Source: Spirosoma sp.
GTDB taxonomy: Bacteria; Bacteroidota; Bacteroidia; Cytophagales; Spirosomataceae
NCBI RefSeq assembly: GCF_026391055.1
Contig: NZ_JAPLET010000025.1
Coordinates: 1 to 64,000, forward strand
DNA length: 64,000 nucleotides
Reading direction: 5' to 3'
Shown piece after piece: positions 16,037 to 25,800 of this stretch. A model generated the notes under the pieces. The model saw only the letters and a list, made by a program, of their open reading frames with translations, did not search any database and was not told where the DNA came from. Within the stretch, counting starts at the first letter, position 1. Every line of letters starts with the position of its first letter. A program made the translations under genes and the position numbers.

Positions 16037-16401
16037 TCTTCTGTGATTTGGTTATTAAGGGCTGAATTTGGATAAATCATTAGGCACCCTTTTTTTTCAT
16101 TAGCAATAAATGCAGCAAACTGCTCGGAATAGTCCAGAAACAGGGTAAGGATAGCTTGATTACTCATATTTCCTGTTCGTAGCCAAATAATTTTTGGCGG
16201 AAATCCTTTTACAGAACCTATGTCGGGAATATCCTTATCGAACGTGACAACAGTGTAGTTGTTTTGCCGCGCATATTCCCATATTTTATAATCATCAACA
16301 TTAACTAAACCACATTCCCGAACGCCTATCACCTCCGGGAATGTAGTCTTCAATTGCTTTACTACTCGAAAGGAAATATTTTGATCGAACAATAGTTGCA
16401 T
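16033..16401 (-). CDS. DUF5615 PIN-like protein, probable toxin
   Basis: 122-residue PIN-like protein of the Mut7-C/DUF5615 group. It shows MQLLFDQNIS with the first acidic site, VIGVRECGL, DDYKIWEYARQN, VVTFDKDIPDI with the second acidic pair, and PPKIIWLRTGN. These match the usual order, and the conserved Asp residues are present, so nuclease activity is plausible. It directly follows the DUF433 gene, sharing one base, which is the standard antitoxin-toxin arrangement for this family. Its stop overlaps the isomerase start. Toxicity is inferred from family context, not shown here. Confidence 0.88.
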   Translation of the reverse strand: MQLLFDQNISFRVVKQLKTTFPEVIGVRECGLVNVDDYKIWEYARQNNYTVVTFDKDIPDIGSVKGFPPKIIWLRTGNMSNQAILTLFLDYSEQFAAFIANEKKGCLMIYPNSALNNQITEE

Positions 16402-16637
16402 CAGGCAGCCATCAACAGTGTACCATTATCGCGGTCAGCAGCGAAAAGTAAAGCCGCCTGGATATCTTCGCGGGTTAACTCAGGAAAGTCATCAATTATT
16501 TCCTCAACGGTCTTTCCTGCACCTAACCACCCTAAAATATCACCGACCGTAATTCGCATTCCTCGTATACAGGGTTTACCACCCCGTTTGCCAGGTTCAA
16601 TCGTAATAATGTTTGTGTACTTCCCTTGATACTGCAT
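16401..16637 (-). CDS. DUF433 antitoxin-like protein
   Basis: 78 residues with the full DUF433 pattern: IITIEPGKRGGKPCIRGMRI, then VGDILGWLGAGKTVEEII, DFPELTREDIQAALLFAAD. The domain is a small helix-turn-helix protein that partners DUF5615 PIN-like proteins. The two genes share one base and must be co-translated. It starts 44 bases after the end of the first Gfo/Idh/MocA gene on the same strand, so it may be read through from the sugar genes or use a promoter in that short gap. Confidence 0.88.
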   Translation of the reverse strand: MQYQGKYTNIITIEPGKRGGKPCIRGMRITVGDILGWLGAGKTVEEIIDDFPELTREDIQAALLFAADRDNGTLLMAA

Positions 16638-16681
16638 GACCTTAGTGCTTATATCTGAATCACTAAATTACGCTTTCACCA

Positions 16682-17827
16682 TTAAATTTCCACCCAGGCC
16701 TGCTTCCGGTTCGATTCCAGGATTTTTTCGCAGATGAGCAACTCGCGGTAGCCATCGGCGAAGGTCGGGTAGGTTGGATTTTCGGGTTGTTTTCCGGCGG
16801 CAATCGCGTCGTATACTTCTTTGAACAACTGCTTCGACGTATCGGGAAAACCTTCGTTGTGGCCACCGGGGAAACTGATCACCGAGCGAGCTTCGGGGTG
16901 AGCCAGTGATGGATCGCGCATCAATGCCTCATTGGCACCGTCGCGGTTACCAATCCACATTTCGTTGGGCGCTTCGGAGTTCCAGGCAAACGTTTTCTTC
17001 GAACCGGCAATCTCCAGCTTCATCTGGTTCTTGCGACCCGCCGATACCTGCGACACCGTAATAACACCCCGATTCCCATTATCGAAACGAAGCAATACGT
17101 TGGCGTGATCTTCGGTATTGATGGGGACGTCAGCGTAATCTTCGGGTTGCAGCATTTTGCCCGAATAGGTCTCAACCGGCTTCAGTGGCTTTTTTCGCAC
17201 TTTATGCACCGTGTTGAAATCGGCCATAACGGCCACCGTTTTCAGGCCCGTAATGTATTCGAGGCTGTCCATCAAGTGAGAACCGATATCGGCAATGGCA
17301 CGCGAATCGCCCGACTTGTCGGGTTCCAGACGCCAGTTGTAATCAGTGTCGTAGAAAAGCCAATCCTGCAAATAGGAGCCGATAACCGAGTACACATCAC
17401 CCAGGGCGTCCTGCTCACGCATCACCTTCATCTGGCGAACGAGCGGGTAATAGCGTAGGTTGAAATGCACGGCATTGACCAGGCCGGTTTGCTCAGCCAG
17501 TTCAACGAGTTCTTTGGCTTCGTGTAAATCTTTGGCCAGCGGCTTCTCACAAACAACGTGCTTGCCAGCCAGCAAAGCAGCTTTTGACTGCGAGTAATGC
17601 AGGAAGTTCGGCGTACAGATGTGTACAACCTTTATATCGTCCATAGCCAGAAGCTCCTCGAACGTGCAGGATCGCTCAATACCGAGCTGATCGGCTTTCT
17701 GACGAGCCAGTTCAGGAGTCACCTCACACAGGGCGAGGACGTTTGTGTTTGGAAGGCGACGCAGGGCTTCGATGTGCGCGGGTCCGATGAATCCGGTGCC
17801 AACAACACCGATGTTGATTTTTTGCAT
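16682..17827 (-). CDS. Gfo/Idh/MocA-family oxidoreductase
   Basis: NAD(P)-dependent sugar or polyol dehydrogenase of 381 residues. The start at 17827 (MQKINIGVVGTGFIG) puts the Rossmann GxGxxG at the N-terminus; a longer frame to 17863 runs into the inverted repeat and is not supported. The cofactor domain contains VVHICTPNFLHY and the catalytic CEKPLAKD. The C-terminal sheet domain includes RAIADIGSHLMD with the conserved Asp/His pair, and HNEGFPDTSKQLF. Members oxidise glucose-6-phosphate, inositol, 3-keto sugars and related substrates. A second member lies upstream across the repeat, and an isomerase lies downstream. Confidence 0.92.
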   Translation of the reverse strand: MQKINIGVVGTGFIGPAHIEALRRLPNTNVLALCEVTPELARQKADQLGIERSCTFEELLAMDDIKVVHICTPNFLHYSQSKAALLAGKHVVCEKPLAKDLHEAKELVELAEQTGLVNAVHFNLRYYPLVRQMKVMREQDALGDVYSVIGSYLQDWLFYDTDYNWRLEPDKSGDSRAIADIGSHLMDSLEYITGLKTVAVMADFNTVHKVRKKPLKPVETYSGKMLQPEDYADVPINTEDHANVLLRFDNGNRGVITVSQVSAGRKNQMKLEIAGSKKTFAWNSEAPNEMWIGNRDGANEALMRDPSLAHPEARSVISFPGGHNEGFPDTSKQLFKEVYDAIAAGKQPENPTYPTFADGYRELLICEKILESNRKQAWVEI

Positions 17828-17849
17828 TGATGTAGGGTTAAAGGGTATG

Positions 17850-17940
17850 CCACAGAGATTCACAAAGGCACACGGAGCTGCACGGAGTTTTTATAATTTA
17901 TTCTTTGTGTATCTCTGTGTGTCTGCGTGCATCTCTGTGG
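17850..17940. repeat. Large inverted repeat of the CACAGAGAT type
   Basis: Arms 17850-17882 and 17908-17940 match at 26 of 33 positions as an inverted repeat. Each arm is itself quasi-periodic: in the right arm TCTCTGTG, TCTGCGTG and TCTCTGTG follow at 10-base steps. It almost fills the gap between the two oxidoreductase genes. There is no T-run at either end of the stem, so it is not a standard terminator. Smaller relatives are at 4399-4463 and near 20761. Confidence 0.8.
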
Positions 17941-17950
17941 CCCAATTTCA

Positions 17951-19105
17951 TTACTGTACAAACTTAGTCCACTTTGTGGAATCATCCTGACTCGACGAAA
18001 TGACCGTGTCGATAAAGGCTAATCCGCGAACACCGTCCGATGCTTTGGGAAAATCATAAAGAGGATCAGCTTCGCGCCCTTCCATATGCGCTTTCACGGC
18101 ATAGGCGAAGTTGCGATATAGATTGGCAAACGCTTCGAAGAACCCTTCGGGATGACCCGCCGGTAATCGCCAATGCGCCGAGGCCGAGGCAGACAAGGTA
18201 CCCACATTGGGACGAATGATCCGTTGTCCTTCCTGCGTTTTGTATTTCAGGGTATTGGGTTCCATCTGGTGCCACTCCAGGCCACCAAGCTCACCCCAAA
18301 CGTAAATTTTGAGCGAGTTTTCCTCGCCATTAGCCACCTGACTAGCGTGCAGAACACCTTTGGCTCCGTTGTCGAATCGCAAGAGCACATTACCATCGTC
18401 GTCCAGTTGACGACCGGGAACAAAGGCAGTCAGGTCGGCGCAGAGTTCGCTAATTTGCAGCCCTGTGACATACTCGGCTAAGTTTTCGGCATGGGTGCCA
18501 ATGTCGCCCATGCAACCGGCTGCTCCAGACCGGGCCGGGTCGGTACGCCAGATGGCCTGCTTGTAGTCATTATGCTCTTCATCTTTAGAAAGCCAGCCTT
18601 GTGGGTATTCGACGACAACTTTACGGATCTTGCCCAGTTTGCCATTACGAACCATATCCCGGGCTTCTTTCACCATCGGGTAGCCCGTGTAGTTGTGCGT
18701 CAGGCCAAACACCAGCCCTGATTTTTCAACAATGGCCGCCAGTTCTTTGGCTTCAGCCAGATTCAGTGTCATGGGCTTGTCGCACATCACATGGAACCCA
18801 TTTTCGAGCGCCATCTTGGCGGGCGGGAAGTGCATGTGGTTGGGTGTTACGATAGACAAAAAGTCCATGCGTTCGCCTTCGGGCAATGTCTTTTCCCGTT
18901 CAATCATCTCCTGAAACGAAGCGTAAACCCGATCTTCGGGCAAATACAGGGCGTGGCCGGTTGCTTTTGATTTATCAGGCGATGAACTAAAGCAGCCACA
19001 AACTAATTCGATTTCGCCATCGAAACCGGCAGCCCGGCGATGTACGGCACCAATGAAGGCATCGAGGCCTCCGCCAACCATACCCATTCGCAATTTTCTA
19101 TGCAT
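17951..19105 (-). CDS. Gfo/Idh/MocA-family oxidoreductase (second)
   Basis: 384-residue oxidoreductase distinct from its neighbour. It has an N-terminal dinucleotide fold [18 protein letters not shown], the strand [16 protein letters not shown] and the catalytic CDKPMTLN, with Asp where many members have Glu. The C-terminal domain has [19 protein letters not shown], with the conserved Asp and His, and [13 protein letters not shown]. The group resembles predicted dehydrogenases placed with xylose-isomerase-like barrels. It is the first minus-strand gene of the block and is divergent from the MFS gene at 19425. The exact sugar is unknown. Confidence 0.92.
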   Translation of the reverse strand: MHRKLRMGMVGGGLDAFIGAVHRRAAGFDGEIELVCGCFSSSPDKSKATGHALYLPEDRVYASFQEMIEREKTLPEGERMDFLSIVTPNHMHFPPAKMALENGFHVMCDKPMTLNLAEAKELAAIVEKSGLVFGLTHNYTGYPMVKEARDMVRNGKLGKIRKVVVEYPQGWLSKDEEHNDYKQAIWRTDPARSGAAGCMGDIGTHAENLAEYVTGLQISELCADLTAFVPGRQLDDDGNVLLRFDNGAKGVLHASQVANGEENSLKIYVWGELGGLEWHQMEPNTLKYKTQEGQRIIRPNVGTLSASASAHWRLPAGHPEGFFEAFANLYRNFAYAVKAHMEGREADPLYDFPKASDGVRGLAFIDTVISSSQDDSTKWTKFVQ

Positions 19106-19424
19106 TGGTATTCGAGTTGAGTGTAAACAGGTTAGGAAAAGTAAACTACGAGGGTTGGTTTACTGTACACATTTTGTCGATTGTAATTTTCGATTTTAGG
19201 ATTGCCGATTCTGGAAACTCAATTGGCAGCTACCCCTTAATTCCGAAAGCGTAAAATGGACACATTAAACCTTAATCCTTTTTTTTACGGCCGAAAATTA
19301 GCTGTTTTCTCTTATTTTTCGGAAAATTTGAATAAAAACGGCTCGTTAGCGGGGAGTTTGTTCTACCCGATGCCTTTTAATTTTTAATGAAACCAGTTAA
19401 CCACTAAATCCCCCTTTATCGAAA
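19106..19424. other. 319-base divergent regulatory gap
   Basis: Separates the oxidoreductase (minus) from the MFS gene (plus). It holds an inverted pair CCGAAAAT (19291-19298) and ATTTTTCGG (19314-19322) that could be an operator, and several T-rich runs. I see no gene. A TActTTTC on the minus strand is a weak -7 candidate for the oxidoreductase. Confidence 0.4.
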
Positions 19425-20675
19425 ATGAACCAAACCGTTAATCCTTCGCGGCTCTTTCTTGCCAGCTGCCTTGCCATTATTACCACGGCTTTTTCCTTTA
19501 GCATCCGGGCGGGTATCCTGCCTCAGTTAGCCAAAGATTTTGGACTTACTGCCGAGCAATTGGGCTTTATTAACTCGATGTTCTTTTTTGGCTTTCCTAT
19601 CTCGATGGTCATCGGTGGGCTGGTGTATCACACGGTAGGGCCAAAAATAATTATGCAGGTTGCCGTTGTTGCTCACACACTAGGTATTCTGCTAACTATC
19701 TATGCCGGAGGGTACACGGGTCTTTTGTTCTCTACCTTCTTCATCGGCTTTGGTAATGGTTGCACGGAAGCGGCCTGTAACCCAATGATTGCCGATATGT
19801 ATAACAGCAACAAGTTGAACAAAATGCTGGGCCGTTTTCACATGTGGTTCCCCGGTGGAATCGTGATTGGCAGCTTGATATCCAAATTTATGACTGACGC
19901 AGGTTTTACCTGGCAAGCTCAAATCTGGGTTCTTATGCTCCCAACCATAGTTTATGCGTTCCTGTTTTTCGGTCAGGCTTTTCCAAGGCCAAAAGTGGAA
20001 GGGGTTACATCTCTGGCGAAAAATTTCCAAGCCATGCTAAGCCCTCTGTACATTGCTTTATTCTGCTGCATGGCGCTGACAGCTATTACCGAATTTGGTC
20101 CTAATCAGTGGGTAGCCGTTGTTCTGAGCAGCAGCGGAGCCGATGCCATGCTGGTCTTAGCCTTAACATTTGGCGTAATGACGGTTGGCAGACTTTTCAC
20201 CGGCCCGGTTGTCGCACAATTTGGTCAGACGGGTGTTTTACTGGGCGGTGCCATTTTAGCCACCATCGGTATTTATATGTTTAGTACGGTTACTGGCCCA
20301 ATAGCTTATTTGGCCGCTGTTATCTTTGGTCTTGGCGTATGTTTTAACTGGCCAACCATGATTGGCTTTGTGGCTCAGCGCGTTCCAGTAAGTGGCGCAC
20401 TGGGCATGTCAATTATTGGTGGTGTCGGTATGCTGTCGACATCTATCTTCCAGCCTATTATTGGAGGTTGGATCGATTCAAATCACGCCGAAAAAGCAGC
20501 GGCCGGCCTCACTGGACCAGCCTTGGAATTGGCAACCGGACAAGCTACGCTGTCTACTATGATGACATTCCCGATCATCCTGATTGTTGCCTTCACGCTG
20601 CTGTGGTTCTGGATGCGCAATCGCAAAGCAGGCCCTGTAGACGAAAGCGTTGTGCTGGAACAACCCCAGTTATAA
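19425..20675 (+). CDS. MFS sugar/nucleoside-type transporter
   Basis: Major facilitator of 416 residues with about twelve membrane segments. It opens LFLASCLAIITTAFSFSIRAG and has GFGNGCTEAACNPMIADMY in the region of helix 4, a pattern shared with FucP/NHS-like carriers. FNWPTMIGFVAQRVPVSG and GGVGMLSTSIFQPIIGG lie in the second half. Position next to two oxidoreductases and an isomerase suggests it imports the sugar or polyol they use, but it is transcribed divergently. It ends at a strong hairpin terminator. Confidence 0.88.
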   Translation: MNQTVNPSRLFLASCLAIITTAFSFSIRAGILPQLAKDFGLTAEQLGFINSMFFFGFPISMVIGGLVYHTVGPKIIMQVAVVAHTLGILLTIYAGGYTGLLFSTFFIGFGNGCTEAACNPMIADMYNSNKLNKMLGRFHMWFPGGIVIGSLISKFMTDAGFTWQAQIWVLMLPTIVYAFLFFGQAFPRPKVEGVTSLAKNFQAMLSPLYIALFCCMALTAITEFGPNQWVAVVLSSSGADAMLVLALTFGVMTVGRLFTGPVVAQFGQTGVLLGGAILATIGIYMFSTVTGPIAYLAAVIFGLGVCFNWPTMIGFVAQRVPVSGALGMSIIGGVGMLSTSIFQPIIGGWIDSNHAEKAAAGLTGPALELATGQATLSTMMTFPIILIVAFTLLWFWMRNRKAGPVDESVVLEQPQL

Positions 20676-20692
20676 TCTATTAGCATCTTTGT

Positions 20693-20729
20693 AAAAAGGC
20701 CGCGAATCAAGGGATTCGCGGCCTTTTTT
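20693..20729. terminator. Strong bidirectional-looking terminator after the MFS gene
   Basis: Arms 20693-20708 and 20713-20728 pair perfectly (AAAAAGGCCGCGAATC), with an AAGG loop; the plus strand ends in six Ts and the minus strand in five. It can serve both the MFS gene and the convergent WHy-domain gene. Confidence 0.9.
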
Positions 20730-20760
20730 ATACGCCCGCTATGCGGAGAACACCAGGAAG

Positions 20761-20802
20761 TCCTTTGTGCATCTCTGTGTCACAATGCGAATCTCAGTGA
20801 CC
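20761..20802. repeat. Half element of the CACAGAGAT repeat type
   Basis: Reads CTTTGTGCATCTCTGTGT and then GCGAATCTCAGTGACC, which aligns with the right half of the element at 17850-17940. The matching left arm is absent or too degenerate to recognise. It lies between the terminator at 20693 and the end of the WHy-domain gene. Confidence 0.5.
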
Positions 20803-20815
20803 TAAACTAAATACT

Positions 20816-21730
20816 TCACTTCTTCAGCTTCTTAAAATCGTCCAGCGTCCCGGTGATCGTCGATACAAATTTGCTGTTGGCAAACGACGAGTTATTTTCC
20901 TTGTCGATGAGTTTACACCGGAAGTTAACCCGATAGGGCGTGTCTTTTTTGTCGAACAGCATCTTCGGCAATACACTAAGCGTTTTACCGGGCCGGGCCG
21001 TTACCGGAAATACAACGGGCGTCGTTGCCTGTGCTTTAATGCGGATTGGCTCAGTTTGTTCACCATCGGCAATCTCTTTTCCGTCAATGAAAACCGTATA
21101 GTGCGCGTCGGTTATGCTGAACGGCATCTTATTCTTGTTAGTAATACTCACTTTTGCGGCTACATCGGTTCGTTTTAGCCCTAGTTTGCCAAAATCAATG
21201 TCATCAATCTTAACCTCTGGCAGATAGAAGGTAGGCATCCGTTTGTCGATAGTCGTTTCAAATGTTTTCTGACCAAGGATCGGAATGTCGAGCGCAAATT
21301 TGGCCCGCATCTTATAGTTCGTGCTGTCGATGTCCTTCTGGTCGAGAGTCTTCAGTACGTTTGTCAGCTTTTTGTAGGCCAGCTTAGCGGGCAGCACAAC
21401 CAGCGTACTATCGCCGGACTTCACCTCGATTGGCTTCTTATACGCGTCGGCCATGACCGGCGTGTTGGCGATGTAAAACGTGTAATCCAGGCTGGGTGAT
21501 TTGAAACCAACGGGCAGCGGGTTATCGATCAGCATGTACAGATTCATGGAAATAACGTCTTCGCTAATATCGGTTATAGCCATACGAGTCATTTCCAGTC
21601 GGGGTTTCAGGGTATCGTCATAGGGCTTTCCTTCCGCCGTACGTTCATCTTTTACATTACGATACCAGACATAGGCACCAATACAGCCAATCAGTAATAG
21701 CCCGAGTGCAATCAACCATCCCTTTTTCAT
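20816..21730 (-). CDS. LEA type 2 / WHy-domain protein, membrane-anchored
   Basis: 304 residues: one N-terminal membrane anchor (GWLIALGLLLIGCIGAYVWY), then two copies of a beta-sandwich of about 110 residues. Copy one contains MAITDISEDVISMNLYMLIDNPLPVGFK. Copy two contains IDDIDFGKLGLKR and VAAKVSITNKNKMPFSITDA. Both have the asymmetric 'NP' or 'NKNKMPF' turn after a long strand that marks the WHy/LEA_2 fold. Such proteins are linked to desiccation or general stress protection in some organisms; the bacterial role is mostly unproven. It is a single minus-strand gene with a divergent lipoprotein gene upstream. Confidence 0.82.
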   Translation of the reverse strand: MKKGWLIALGLLLIGCIGAYVWYRNVKDERTAEGKPYDDTLKPRLEMTRMAITDISEDVISMNLYMLIDNPLPVGFKSPSLDYTFYIANTPVMADAYKKPIEVKSGDSTLVVLPAKLAYKKLTNVLKTLDQKDIDSTNYKMRAKFALDIPILGQKTFETTIDKRMPTFYLPEVKIDDIDFGKLGLKRTDVAAKVSITNKNKMPFSITDAHYTVFIDGKEIADGEQTEPIRIKAQATTPVVFPVTARPGKTLSVLPKMLFDKKDTPYRVNFRCKLIDKENNSSFANSKFVSTITGTLDDFKKLKK

Positions 21731-21875
21731 AACGTACCGTTGTTTGTTAAAAAGGGGTAACTAAGGCTGGAAGTGGACTGTTTAGATTCTGCCCGGATTG
21801 TTCCATTCCCGTACCCGGCTTAAACTTTTCGACACACAACAGGTCTTATCAACAGAACTCACCTATTAGAATACC

Positions 21876-22652
21876 ATGCGTACTACTTTGCTTGGTCTGT
21901 TATTGCTGACCGCTGCCTGCCGCCGTCCATCGACCCAATTTGCTGCCATGCTTACCCCTGCCAATCAGGTGTCTGTTACAGATTACAGCCAACACCTGAA
22001 AGCGGGCGACGAGGCTATTGCCATGGGCAATGACCCGGCATGGTCATTGACACTGAACCCATCGAAAAACACGCTTCGTTTTAAAGCCCTCGACGGTGAT
22101 AGCCTAACGACCACTATTCCCGAACGCCAGATGGACTCGGACGGCGTTTTCCGGTATAATACCGGTGTAGGACTGGACCGTATAACTAGTTTATTCAGAC
22201 CCGATAGCTGTGTCAATAAATTATCGGGCCAGCGATTGGATTACAGAGTAGAAGTTAACTTTCGGGGAAAAAGTTATGTCGGCTGTGGGGCGTCCTTGCA
22301 GCAACTTGCTTTGCTAAACGACATTTGGGTGCTCACCGATTTTCGGGGAACGGCAATAAATGCCAATGGGCCACGTAACGAAGCCCCCCGCCTTGAGATT
22401 TCGCTGGCCGAAAATCGGGTAACAGGAACAACCGGTTGCAACCGGCTCAGTGGCTCAATAAAGGCCGACACCCGGCAACTTTTGGTTGGCCCGTTAGTGA
22501 CCACAAAAATGGCTTGTCAGGAAGATGCAAACAAATTGGAAAGTAAACTTCTGAATGAGTTAAGTTATCCACTAACCTACAGGATAGGTGAGCGACAATT
22601 GACGCTCCTTCGAAATAATAAGCCGGTGATGACCTTCAAGAAGGTAGATTAA
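21876..22652 (+). CDS. Lipoprotein with a C-terminal META (HslJ-like) domain
   Basis: 258-residue lipoprotein: signal MRTTLLGLLLLTAAC with lipidation Cys15. The first half (about 45-145) contains GNDPAWSLTLNP and FRYNTGVGLD with a SCVNKLSG segment, resembling the small COG3650-type domain often found beside META. The second half (about 150-255) is the META domain: NDIWVLTDFRG, RLEISLAENRVTGTTGCNRL, and KMACQEDANKLESKLLNEL. META proteins are heat- or stress-associated in E. coli (HslJ) but their biochemical role is unclear. It ends at a hairpin terminator. Confidence 0.87.
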   Translation: MRTTLLGLLLLTAACRRPSTQFAAMLTPANQVSVTDYSQHLKAGDEAIAMGNDPAWSLTLNPSKNTLRFKALDGDSLTTTIPERQMDSDGVFRYNTGVGLDRITSLFRPDSCVNKLSGQRLDYRVEVNFRGKSYVGCGASLQQLALLNDIWVLTDFRGTAINANGPRNEAPRLEISLAENRVTGTTGCNRLSGSIKADTRQLLVGPLVTTKMACQEDANKLESKLLNELSYPLTYRIGERQLTLLRNNKPVMTFKKVD

Positions 22653-22670
22653 TTGGCTTTTAACGCATAA

Positions 22671-22706
22671 TTTGAGCGAACGAATACACTAAGGCGTTCG
22701 CTTTTT
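22671..22706 (+). terminator. Terminator of the META lipoprotein gene
   Basis: AGCGAACG (from about 22676) pairs with CGTTCGCT (from about 22695) around a loop of about 11 bases, followed by TTTTTC. It lies about 20 bases after the stop. Confidence 0.75.
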
Positions 22707-22709
22707 CTT

Positions 22710-22717
22710 TACTTTTG
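22710..22717 (+). promoter_or_regulatory. Possible -7 promoter word for the ThuA fusion gene
   Basis: TACTTTTG fits TAnnTTTG and lies about 98 bases before the start at 22815. It sits at the tail of the preceding terminator. No clear -33 word, so this is tentative. Confidence 0.35.
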
Positions 22718-22814
22718 TTTCCCAATAAAAGTCAATCGAATCATTAAATAAGTTAACCTCTTTTGTTGAACTTTTATTGATTTCCCTAAGCAATCTGCAT
22801 AAATCAAAAACTCT

Positions 22815-25800
22815 ATGAAAAACTCACGGCTTCCCTCCCGCGCCTTGCTGCTGGCGGGTTTGCTGGCAGCGGCTGTACCGAGCATAACGGCCGAGGCTCA
22901 AACGGCTGCCAAACGTACCGCAGTTGCCAAACCCGCTACGAAAGCGTCAGAAAGTGCTGTAGCCTTAAACCGAGTGCTGGTCTTCTCAAGGACAAAAGGC
23001 TATCGCCACGGCTCTATCCCCGCTGGTAAACTGGCCATCATGAAGCTGGGTAAGGAAAACGGATTTGCGGTCGATACAACCGAAGATGCCAGCAAGTTTA
23101 CGGAATCGAACCTTAAACAGTACAGTGCTGTCATCTGGCTCAGTACCACCGGCGATGTTCTAGACGATGCCCAGCAGGCGGCTTTTGAACGCTACATTCA
23201 GGCGGGTGGCGGTTATGTAGGTATCCACGCAGCGGCCGACACGGAGTATGACTGGCCGTGGTATAACCAATTGGCTGGTGCTTACTTTTTGCAGCACCCC
23301 AAACAGCAGAACGCAGAAATCGAAATTGTCGACAAAAACCACCCATCTACCAAAATGCTGCCCGATCGCTGGAAGCGCTGGGATGAGTGGTACAGCTACA
23401 AGAGCATCCAGCCTGACCTTAAAGTCTTGGGTAAGCTCGACGAAAAAACGTATGAAGGTGGCAAAAACGGCGATAATCACCCGTTTATCTGGCACCATGA
23501 CTTCGACGGTGGTAAAGCGTTTTACACCGGTGGTGGTCATACAGATGAATCGTACGTTGATCCTTTGTTTTTACAGCACATTCTGGGCGGCATCAAATCG
23601 GTTATGGCAACTAGCCTGAAATTCGGTCAGGTGAAAACACAGCCCTTCCCTGAAGAGAATCGATTCGACCGGGAGGTATTAACCGCTAATCTGGATGAAC
23701 CAACAGAATTAGTTGTTCTTGACAACGGAAAGGTTCTATTTGCCGAACGGAAAGGTGCCCTGAAACTCTACGATCCCAAGAAAAAGTCGGTGAAGGTAGT
23801 AGCCAACTTCCCGGTATTCACCAAATTTGAATACGGTTTGATGGGCCTGAACATCGATCCAAATTTCAAAGAGAACAAATGGGTATATGCCTATTATTCG
23901 CCTATAACGGGCAAGACGGTAGCCGATACGGCTCAGCACCTATCTCGCTTCGTGTATGATGATGTTCGGGATACCTTGTTGATGAACACCGAAAAGGTTC
24001 TGCTGACGATTCCCGTTAAGCGCGACGGTTGCTGCCACACGGGCGGCTCCATTGCCTGGGATCGCAAAGGAAATCTGTATCTCTCGGCGGGTGACGATAC
24101 AAACCCGTTCAACTCTCAAGGATTTGCCCCCATTGATGAGCGGCCAGGCCGCAGTGGCTGGGATGCCCGTTTAACATCGAGCAACACCAACGACCTGCGC
24201 GGCAAGATCATGCGTATTCATCCCGAAGCCGATGGAACGTATACTATTCCAGAGGGAAATCTGTTTCCAAAAGGCACGGCTAAAACCCGCCCTGAAATTT
24301 ATGTGATGGGTAACCGGAATCCATACCGGATCTCGGTCGATCAACGCACCGGTTTCCTGTACTGGGGCGAAGTAGGACCAGATGCAGGCGAGAACAGCCC
24401 CAAATACGGCCCTCGTGGTCATGACGAAATGAATCAGGCCCGGAAGGCAGGCTATTTCGGTTGGCCGCTGTTCGTAGCGGATAACCGCCCGTACAATGCT
24501 CGTACGTTCGCTGATAGCACTACCGGCGCTTTATTTGATCCGCAAAAGCCAATCAATAACTCCCCGCACAACACAGGTCTGACTGAGCTCCCCCCGGCGC
24601 AGAAAGCCTTTATCTACTACCCTTATGCCGACTCACCGGAATTTGGTCCTATTGTGGGTAAGGGTGGCCGGAATGCCATGGGTGGCCCGGTTTATTATTA
24701 CGACGATTATGCTGAATCGTCCGTTAAATTCCCCCGTCATTACGATGGTAAGTTCTTTGCTTATGACTGGATGCGCGACTGGATTCACCCGGTTACGATG
24801 AAAGAGAACGGCGATTTCGTGAAAATGGAGACGTTCATGCCCAGCACGAAATTTTCGCACGTGATCGACATGCAATTTGCCAATGATGGTTCGCTGTATA
24901 CCCTGGAATACGGTCAGCAATGGTTTGCCGCTAATGCCGATGCGCGTTTGTCACGCATTACCTACAACGCTGGCAATCGGAAGCCGATTGCGATGGTAAA
25001 CGCCAGTAAAACCGTTGGTTCGGCACCCTTAACGGTGAAGTTTGACAGCAAAGGATCGATGGATTATGACGGCGACGCGTTGAAGTATTCGTGGTCGTTC
25101 GGTAATGGAATGCCTAAACAGACAACGGCTAACCCAACAGTTACTTTCAGCAAGCCAGGCACCTATCCGGCTACGCTGACCGTGACGGACGCAGCCGGTA
25201 ATGTCGCTACCAAAGCGATGGAAATTAAAGTTGGTAATGAAGAGCCTAAAGTAGACGTAGCGGTAACCGGAAACAAAACTTTCTATTTCCCAAACAAGCC
25301 GGTTAAGTATGCCGTAAATGTTGTCGATAAGGAAGATGGAACGTTGAAGAAAGGTATCAGCCCCGACGACGTAACGATGACCATCGACTACCTCGAAGGT
25401 TTCGACAAAACGATGCTGGCACAAGGCCACCAGGCTAACCTTGGTTTCTCGACCGGCAAACGTCTAATTGAGCTGAGCGATTGTAAGGCCTGCCATGCTA
25501 TTGACAAAAAGTCGATTGGACCTGCCTATATCGACGTGGCCAAGAAATACAAAGGTGCTTTCCAGATTGAAGGTAAACTGGCCCGCAAGGTTATCAATGG
25601 TGGTGGTGGTGTTTGGGGCGAACAGGCCATGAGCGCGCATCCGCAACTAAAAGAGAGCGAAGCGACCGACATGGTGCGTTATATTCTTTCGCTGGCCGAT
25701 GAAAAGAAAGTTAACCGTCAGCCACTGGCTGGTGATTACCTACCGGCACAGCAAAAGAAAGAGGGCTCATACATTCTTACGGCCAGTTACACCGACCGGG

